Of a stretch of 64,000 nt of DNA, positions 57,581 to 64,000 are shown piece after piece. Each line of letters starts with the position of its first letter. Position 1 is the stretch's first letter. The notes beneath the pieces were generated by a model. That model ran no database searches, was not told the origin of the DNA, and was given only the letters and a program-made list of their open reading frames with translations. A program made the position numbers and the translations under genes. The stretch is taken from the NCBI GenBank assembly GCA_032622095.1, contig CP136067.1, forward strand, positions 135,287,990 to 135,351,989, read 5' to 3'. This DNA comes from Siphonodentalium dalli (lineage: Eukaryota > Mollusca > Scaphopoda > Gadilida > Siphonodentaliidae).

Positions 57581-57693
57581 TCAAATAGCATAATTATGTT
57601 GCAATGTTGTCGCCTCGGTGCTAAATGTTCTATATCCATTTTGGTGAGAAAATGAGATGACGGTATTGTTCGATTCGGCATGGTATTTTCTGT
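57581..57693 (-). CDS. Candidate terminal exon on the minus strand, frame uncertain
   Basis: On the minus strand a strong acceptor-like site CGTTTGTTTTTCAG ends just before 57693. Two frames are open. One (phase 0) starts TENTMPNRTIPSSHFLTKMD and continues 97 codons to a stop at 57403. The other, after two bases, starts RKYHAESNNTVISFSHQNGY and ends TLQHNYAI with a stop at 57581. Both peptides are protein-like and I cannot choose between them; the shorter limits are given here. No family is recognised, no upstream exon was found, and a chance frame after a chance acceptor is possible. Confidence 0.25.
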
Positions 57694-57832
57694 CTGAAAA
57701 ACAAACGATATTGAGTATATCATGTACCAGATACGAATAAGAGGCTGTGCAAATATTTTCCATCTCCCAAATTAGTTTTTCTGCCAGTGCTGTATTGTTC
57801 TATCTCTACTGTGAACCAATGAATTGATTTAT

Positions 57833-58585
57833 TATACCCCCCCGCAACGAATTGTGGGTGGGTATACTGGTATCAGCTTGTCTGTCCGTCCGTCCGCCCG
57901 TCGAGCCGTCTGTCCGTCCGTGGACACAATTTTGTCCGGAGTTTTTCTCAGTCGTTTTATGATCATTTTCAGTGAAACTTGGCACAGACATCAACCACCA
58001 TGGGAACATGTGCACCTGCGATTATGACGTCTGTCAGACTTTTTTTGGTGGAGTTATCCCCCCTTTTTCGACTTAGAAATTTTTCGCAACATGTATAATT
58101 TTGTCCGAGCTTTTATTCCTACATTTTTGGCACAGTTATTTAGTACCATGGGAACCTGTGCACCTGCGTTTATGACGTCTGTCTGACATTTTTTGATGGA
58201 GTTATCCCCCCATTTTCGACTTAGAAATTTTTCGCAACATGTATAATTTTGTCCGAGCTTTTATTCCTACATTTTTGGCACAGTTATTTAGTACCATGGG
58301 AACCTGTGCACCTGCGTTTATGACGTCTGTCTGACATATTTTGATGGAGTTATCCCCCTTTTTCGACTTAGAAATGTTTTCGCAACATGCATAATTTTGT
58401 CCGAGCTTTTATTCGATCAATAAATTTAGGATTAGAGTTAGGGGTTATGGTTAGGGTTAGGTTTAGGCTTAGGGTTACCTGTTGAGATAATTTCAGTGCC
58501 AAATATATGGTAATGGCTACTTCATTCAAACAACATGAATACGGGGGGTATTACTTAGTCCCATCTGGGACAAGCCCATCTCTAG
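57833..58585 (+). mobile_element. Helitron-like non-autonomous element H2, copy 2
   Basis: The left end TATACCCCCCCGCAACGAAT closes with TTGTGGGTGGGTATAC, and is followed by TGTCTGTCCGTCCGTCCGCC. The right end has GGGGGGTATTACTTAG, the hairpin GTCCCATCTGGGAC and CCATCTCTAG|T (CTAG at 58582-58585). It matches copy 1 (54972-55579) at both ends. Inside are three satellite monomers 148 bp apart (landmarks TGGGAACATG at 58001 and TGGGAACCTG at 58149 and 58297) and a TTAGGG-like tract at 58429-58480. Confidence 0.8.
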
Positions 58586-59613
58586 TTTATTTTGTACCAC
58601 ATGGTCGCATAAATTTGAGGATTATAATGTTCTATCTCAAACTGACAATGGGAAATAATGGCTGTCAACATGTTTGGGTGGAAAGAGTGTTTTTTCTCTT
58701 ATATGAGATAATCTTAATTATAGCAGAACTCTTTGGTTAAAATAATACAGAAAATGACATAATGTGCAAGTTTTGTACTTTCTAATGATTTAAAAACCTA
58801 AGAACCACGCTTTAGCACTTGAAAAAAAAGCTAAATTGTTCAGCAAAGTGTAATTCTTTCTCCAAACACATGTCAATTAATTACAAGAATAATACTGGCA
58901 TTTAAAGCAAGACAATTTAAACAGATTAGTTTTTCATTTTCTGGGACAAAATGAAAACAACATATGGTGAAAATAAAGCAGACATATACGGAAACCAGGT
59001 GGTAAACAAAAACAAAACAATAATGGATATAGAACAGTATAGCGCCGATGCGACGATGTGACAACAATGGTATGATATGTCATTTTCAAGGTAGCTAGAC
59101 CATATATATAAACATATAATGTGAATCGGTGCTATCAATGCCATTCATATCGGTTGGTCAATGGCTCATTTTTGTGGAACTCTGTGTTTCGCTGTCAGCA
59201 CATAGAGATGTACGGTATTTGCACCCAGTCGGTGGTCAATTGTGAGTTCCACACAACAGTGGCTTGGTCAGATTGAACAATGTGTGATTGCCGTATCGTA
59301 CGCAGTTGTCATATCTTGCGCCAAATTCTGACACTCGCAAGATTGCTTGTATTGAGACGGCTTTGGACCACTCATATGTCGATGGATCTTATCAGCATGA
59401 TTAATCCTGATGTCCCTGCATTGCATTTTTCGGATTGCATCCTCCTTCATGAAATATATTTGAGCAGAAGTGTTTGATATTTTAGATTTCACCAAGTCGA
59501 TCAGTCACTATCTAATTTCTCAAATGAGATATTTTCCCCAAATAAATAAATTCCATACTTTCGAGTATTAATTGGTTTTGAAACAGAACATTTATCAATT
59601 CTATATTTTTCAG
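58586..59613. other. Gene-free stretch, no supported feature
   Basis: Frames on both strands (58507-58740, 58873-59144, 59268-59495) are short and unrecognised. 59040-59170 is a little more GC-rich. No repeat family from elsewhere in the window was seen. Confidence 0.3.
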
Positions 59614-59633
59614 GAGCTGAGAAATGATGGAAG
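59614..59633 (+). CDS. Possible 20-nt micro-exon or first coding exon edge
   Basis: GAGCTGAGAAATGATGGAAG lies between an acceptor-like CTATATTTTTCAG (ending 59613) and a donor-like GTGAGC at 59634. Both sites are good. It could be a micro-exon, or an exon holding a start codon (ATGATGGAAG, giving MME or ME then G/V across the intron). A plus-strand frame about 210 bp downstream (59845-60087) is a possible but unproven continuation. With only 20 bases the coding claim is weak. Confidence 0.2.
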
Positions 59634-60280
59634 GTGAGCCCTTCAAAGACTTTTAACGTTTTGAATCATGGTCCTCTTCAACAAGAGTAAGGCTCAGCTG
59701 ATATTCTCCATTCTAATGCAGTATGATCAATTTGAATTGAAATGTTTTAATTATGAATCATGTTTTATATCTGATGTTGATGCTTCTATAATGCAAATGA
59801 TATGTTTACACCAGTGACTCAAACAAAATGCCCAGCAGAGTGTTTTGAGTAAATTTTGCAATGATGCATGCATGCATATGGTTGTTCCTAAGGATACCAA
59901 TGTTAAGGGAAAAAATAAGATTTTATTAAAAAAAACACAAAGTTATTGGTACAGTATGAATATGGCCTCACTTGTAATTTTAATGGTCATGGATCGATGG
60001 AGACCCAAAGCAACTGAAAACTTGTGGCTTCAAGGAATATGTTCCAGTTACTCTTTTACAAAACTATTTGCTGACACTGAAAGCTGAGTTCTGAAGGCCA
60101 CATATTTATGATAATCTCACACCCTATATCAAAACAGTTTCCTAACAAGTTAGACTTCACGAAGCCCTTTGTTTGACTAATGTTTGTCAAATTGGAGTCG
60201 TCGCAGCAGTAAGCTCAGTACACAACTAATTAATATAATTAAAAAATATTGATTTTCCTAATTGGCAAATTTGTGAATCT
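59634..60280. other. Gene-free stretch with one unrecognised frame
   Basis: The 80-codon plus-strand frame at 59845-60087 starts MSKFCNDACMHMVVPKDTNV and is Lys- and Met-rich. It is not recognisable and lacks splice support. A TGCATGCATGCATATG tract precedes it at 59863-59879. Confidence 0.3.
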
Positions 60281-60900
60281 CTAATTGCGCTTAAGCACAA
60301 AAAGAGAAGATCTAATTGCGCTTAAATGCAATAAGGAAATGTATAATTGCGCCTAAGCAAATATTTTATTGCGTTTAAGAGCAATAAGGCATATCTTATT
60401 GATCTTAAGCACAAAAAGGAATCTCCAATATCACTTTAAAAGCGCAATAAGGAATATTATTATTGCGCTAAAGTCAAATCAAAATCTTCCTTACTACGCT
60501 TACTAGTAAGTACAATTAGCCACATTACATAAACGCTAATTCAAATGGTGTAGTACATATACAATGTATAGTGCAATGGGTGGAGTTTATTTGTGACCTG
60601 GTGACTGTCCACGTGTAAAGGCCTATTCGGATTCTACTATTTGCACAGAGGGGTGATCTCATGATGGGGATATTAATTGCGCTTAAGCGAAATAAGTATG
60701 AGGAGCCACAGATGTAATTGCAATGTCTTATTTCACTTAAGCTCAATAAGGAGTCCCTAATTGTGCTTAAGCGCAATAAAGAAAATTCTAATTGAGCTTA
60801 AGCACAATAAGAGAAGATCTTATTGCTCTCATAAGATCAATAAGGATTCTCTAATTACGTTTAAGCGCAATAAGGAATATTCTTATTGCGCTTAAGTGAA
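60280..60900. repeat. Palindromic minisatellite (TTGCGCTTAAGCGCAATAAGG), in two blocks
   Basis: Degenerate units of about 31 bp, each a short palindrome around TTGCGCTTAAGCGCAA followed by AATAAGGA, fill 60285-60485 and 60670-60900. A unique 180-bp insert separates them. Because each unit is itself a palindrome, the array reads alike on both strands. Related words (GATTTGCGCTTCAGCA) form another array at 63595-63720. Confidence 0.8.
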
Positions 60901-61780
60901 ATTCCGTCTACAGTTAACTCGGCAACACAGTCGGCTGACAGCAATAATTGTAAATTGAAATCATCAAACCGCATATAACAAAAAGGAAACCTACTGCATG
61001 CTTTTGACTGAACACATTATATCATTCGTGGGTAATTGTGCACGCAAATATCAATTTTCCAATCGGTATTTGCTTGTACCCGTTCATGATATTTCTCGTT
61101 TTCAGTCAAAAACCATAGTTATCCTCTCGTATCATCGTTGATTATATGCCCTCCTAATCAATATATCGATCGCTCAGCACAATTTCAAAGAGTCTGAATG
61201 CATGCCCCTTTAATACTTTCGTCATCATTTTGAAGACAAAAGCTAAGGGCCGTCATATGGAGACATTTATCGTTAGAAAAACTGGATGTTTCTAGTTGAA
61301 ATCTAAAGAGCATTGCTTGGGCGACAATTGAACTTACTCGGGCGACAACTGAACATACAGGGCAGGAATCGGAGCGAAAACATAAATCACCGATTACAGC
61401 ATTTTGCTGGCTTTTTAAGAAAAAAAATTATAGGGGAACATGTCCCGGTTGAAGCTAGAGGTAAACAATTAACATAATATGTTATTAAACATACATTATA
61501 TCTGTGTTTTTAAGTTTTTCGGCTGGTATATTTGAAATATGCTCAATCGACAAGCGGAAAAACTCACAACGGAATTGGCATTTGCTCGGGCGGAATGATA
61601 TTTCGAGGAGCGGATCCTCCACAGTACCCTGACCATGTGGAAAATATTCAGGTTTTCTGGACCTGAATGATGCTAAATTGGATACCCCCAGTATATTTTG
61701 TAAACAGGTGCATGTCCGATATGTGTTAACATACACTCAAGAGACATACTGACATACTGAGTCAATTTCAATGTCATTTT
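60901..61780. other. Gene-free stretch, no supported feature
   Basis: CTTGGGCGACAATTGAAC and CTCGGGCGACAACTGAAC form a short tandem duplication at 61317-61350. A minus-strand frame at 61485-61736 is unrecognised. No splice-supported exon was seen. Confidence 0.3.
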
Positions 61781-62170
61781 TTTATGCCCATTTTGAAAAA
61801 AAAACAGAACGTATTATGTTATTGGTTCTTCCTTCCGCCTGTCTGTCTGTCCGTTCGCTTTTTTTTCGTTTCAGATGATAACTTTAATTTGTCTAAGCAT
61901 AATGGAATGTAATTTGGTATATTGGTTTACTAACACAAAATACAGATCATGTTTGAATTTGGGTTTTGCCCACCAATTTTCACCAGAGTTACGGCCCTTT
62001 TTGTTAGAATTTGTACTCAATTTTCATTTCTGGATGATAACTTCGGTAAATCTGAACTGAATGGAATGAAATAAGGTATGTGAGTTTACTAGCCCAAAAT
62101 ACAGATCAAGTTTGAATTTGGGTTCCACCCGCTATTTTTTGCCAGAGTTGTGGTCCTTATTTCTTCACTC
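61781..62170 (+). repeat. Family C element with GTCTGTCTGTCCG leader
   Basis: The leader TTATGCCCATTTTGAAAA, TATTATGTTATTGGTTCTTC and CTGTCTGTCTGTCCGTTCGC matches the element at 52208 (TGTTATGTTATTGGTTCATC, GCGTCCGTTCGC). It is followed by two family C units (AAGTTTGAATTTGGGTTTTG / CACCAGAGTTACGGCCCTTT, then AAGTTTGAATTTGGGTTCCA / GCCAGAGTTGTGGTCCTTAT). No right end was identified. Confidence 0.6.
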
Positions 62171-62974
62171 AGAACTTTCTGATTATTAGATGTCACATTT
62201 CTAAATTGCTTTTAAAATGGATAAAGACTTTATCATAAAGTTATACAATTAACACATTCAACATAGAAAATGTATTTCTTCCTCATGATGTACAGATATG
62301 TGGGTTACTATTTTCAAGTTGAATGAAATGGAAATAGGTCAATCAAAGGGAACTCTTATTATATGAAAACAAATTATGTTCAATATTTTTTTCTGATATA
62401 CCACTTCACTGAAGTATAGAAAATAACCATCAATTTTCAGTTTATGATTTGCTGTTCCAAATCTTGACATTCTTGTTAAATACCATATTTACATAAAAGT
62501 TTATCGGATAATTAATAATGAACATAATTTGATACTCTGAAATTGACAGCGATTTGTAACAGAAGTAAGCATAATTCCAGGGCTCAAAATGCAAAGATGT
62601 TTTGAAAAAGTTAATACATTTCATTGTACTGCACTTAGGTCTTAACAATTTAAGAAATACTGGGATCAATGACCAAATTACATGTATACATTGTTCTCTC
62701 TTCTTTCTCAGCTTGAATGCTGTTGTTGAATAATACAATACTTTGATGAAGTAATAAAATCCTCTTTCTTATTATACTGTTGTTAGTTTGTCTTCATTAT
62801 TCCATCAAAACTAATACATCTAATACCCGTATTGGATCATGATATGGTAGTATATACTACCATGACATGTATCAGGTACGTATATATGGATTTTCGTTAA
62901 AATCAGGATGGGTGGGGGTGATGTATATACAGATGTGAATATAAGGATATGGATTATAAATAAGGGCAGCCAAA
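62171..62974. other. Gene-free stretch, no supported feature
   Basis: A 98-codon minus-strand frame (62442-62738) starts MYYSTTAFKLRKKREQCIHV and is unrecognised. An AATAAA lies at 62752 on the plus strand without an associated exon. TATGGTAGTATATACTACCATGAC-like short symmetry occurs at 62843-62868. Confidence 0.3.
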
Positions 62975-62984
62975 CACGTTACAA

Positions 62985-63060
62985 GTGAAAGTGTCCCAGT
63001 GCCTTATATTGACCTGATGTGCCATGCACTATACTAACTGAGCTGCCAGGGGGGTCCCTT
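62985..63060 (-). pseudogene. tRNA-like relic, possibly a SINE head
   Basis: On the minus strand CCTGGCAGCTCAGTTAGTAT and AGTGC strongly resemble the D-arm/A-box of a tRNA (consensus TRGCNNARYNGG; here CAGCTCAGTTAG). About 25 bases further AGGTCAATATAAG stands where a B-box would be but is degenerate. The 3' half does not form a convincing T-arm by eye, so this is not a functional tRNA; a decayed tRNA gene or tRNA-derived SINE fits better. Confidence 0.35.
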
Positions 63061-63110
63061 AGGCTATATATCTGTATGATGAATGTTTATGTCATAGTAC
63101 AATACAAAGC

Positions 63111-63318
63111 CACTTGATTTTAGAGTTATCTATCTTCGTCCACAATTTGGTCGGTTTGACAAATACTTTCCAGGCAGAAAAATGTACGTATCTCAAGAAA
63201 TAACAGAATTCAAATATCGATATCTGATCACTCTGAGCTTTGATGAGTGGGTTCCTTGACTGGAATCAGATATGTTTTATCCCCGAAGCCAAAGGAATAG
63301 TAATTTAGAGGTGTTTAA
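63111..63318 (-). mobile_element. MITE family M1, partial copy
   Basis: Read on the minus strand it begins at TTAA (63315-63318) with ACACCTCTAAATTACTATTC, the signature CCTTTGGCTTCGGGG, GATTCCAGTCAAGGAACCC and GATCAGATATCGATATTTG, and continues into the internal part ATAGATAACTCTAAAATCAA. The far end is missing. Divergence from the 16857 and 42754 copies is clearly higher than between those two. Confidence 0.65.
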
Positions 63319-64000
63319 TCGGATCATCATCGTTAATAATAACACTTTGTGCATCAGCACACTCAGATGATATACACTGAATTGTAAATCATTTGTGATG
63401 AAGCGCAAGTATATAACACCAACTGACTTAACTCAAAGTATTAGAGTAAGAGTCCATCTCATATATGGTATGGTGGAGTCTTAAGCCTATATTTGAGTGA
63501 TCTATTCTGGTCAAAGTCAATTTGAGTTCAGGTGGAATCACTGGGATTCACTGCATATTCATACTGATTTGCATATCAGCCCAAATAAATTATGCTTAAG
63601 AGTAAATATGATTTATTTGCGCTTCAACAAAAATGATTTGCACTTCATGGGTAAATGATTTGCGCTTCAGCATAAATATTTGCACTTATGTCAGCCAACA
63701 TGACCCCTATTATTTGCACTTCAGTAAATTAATGTTTCAATGAAACTGCAGTTCAACTTGGAGAGAGGTTCCATAAGAAGTTCCTTAAGAAAAATACTAT
63801 TGTAAAAATACCATTCTAAAATATAACATGGTAATTTGGACAACTGTACACCCGTACTATGTATTACCATGTAAACACTCCAAATAATACTCTATTAAAA
63901 ATATACTTGTAATAATGTACAAGTTTTACTATATTAAATACACTTCTATTACAGTATTACCAGTTACTATTGTGTTATTGTATTTATGAAGATTCTGACA
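63319..64000. other. Gene-free stretch with a GATTTGCGCTTCAGC minisatellite
   Basis: 63590-63720 contains five or six degenerate copies of a unit with GATTTGCGCTTCA or ATTTGCACTTCA. The last 250 bases are AT-rich with TACTATTGTAA and ACCATGTAAACA words. No exon is supported up to the window edge. Confidence 0.45.

Noticed and set aside
1-64000. Search for transposase, Rep/helicase, reverse transcriptase, viral or toxin genes
   Set aside because: No catalytic motif of these families was recognised in any frame; only a weak, very short retroelement-tail-like peptide at 51451-51705 remains.

Overview
The window looks like AT-rich, gene-poor nuclear DNA of a multicellular animal, most likely a marine invertebrate (mollusc, brachiopod, echinoderm or hemichordate grade). 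The reasons are the absence of any long open reading frame, intron-style splice signals around short open stretches, abundant microsatellites and homopolymers, frequent AGGCCTATA words, and many non-autonomous transposons of types known from such animals. The taxon is inferred; no gene names it. I recognise no protein family with confidence. Almost all 60-133 codon open frames are chance frames or frames running through repeats.

Layout. 1-6 kb: sparse, with one copy of a foldback arm (2.64-3.34 kb) and a small inverted repeat. 6.1-8.6 kb: a TTAA-flanked MITE, an A/T minisatellite and a MITE with internal palindromes. 9.4-13.8 kb: a 4.4 kb foldback with arms of about 1.8 kb. 13.9-17.4 kb: hairpin MITEs and two TTAA MITEs. 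17.9-21.06 kb: a non-autonomous Helitron with TC and CTAG|T ends and an alternating satellite. 22.0 kb: the best candidate coding exon. 25.3-33.4 kb: an 8 kb block of Helentron/HINE-like elements with a 164-bp satellite, one element nested in another. 34-38 kb: candidate terminal exons. 39.05-40.33 kb: a palindrome with minisatellite arms. 42.7-44.8 kb: a TTAA MITE and a 215-bp foldback MITE. 47.46-50.2 kb: a 2.7 kb inverted duplication, one arm of which carries a hairpin MITE missing from the other arm. 50.4-54.1 kb: a candidate internal exon, several foldbacks and dispersed repeats. 54.7-58.6 kb: two Helitron-like elements with a 148-bp satellite. 58.6-64 kb: palindromic minisatellites, a tRNA-like relic and dispersed repeats.

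Two themes recur. First, at least four unrelated element families share one plan: a short left end with a hairpin, a pyrimidine-rich GTCTGTCCGTCC-type tract, a tandem satellite of about 145-165 bp, and a right end with a hairpin. This is the plan of non-autonomous Helitrons/Helentrons. Second, several MITE families use TTAA targets, and two insertions can be checked against an unoccupied copy inside the same window. I saw no transposase, Rep/helicase, reverse transcriptase or virus gene. Coordinates were read by eye, so repeat borders may be off by a few bases and divergence values are impressions.
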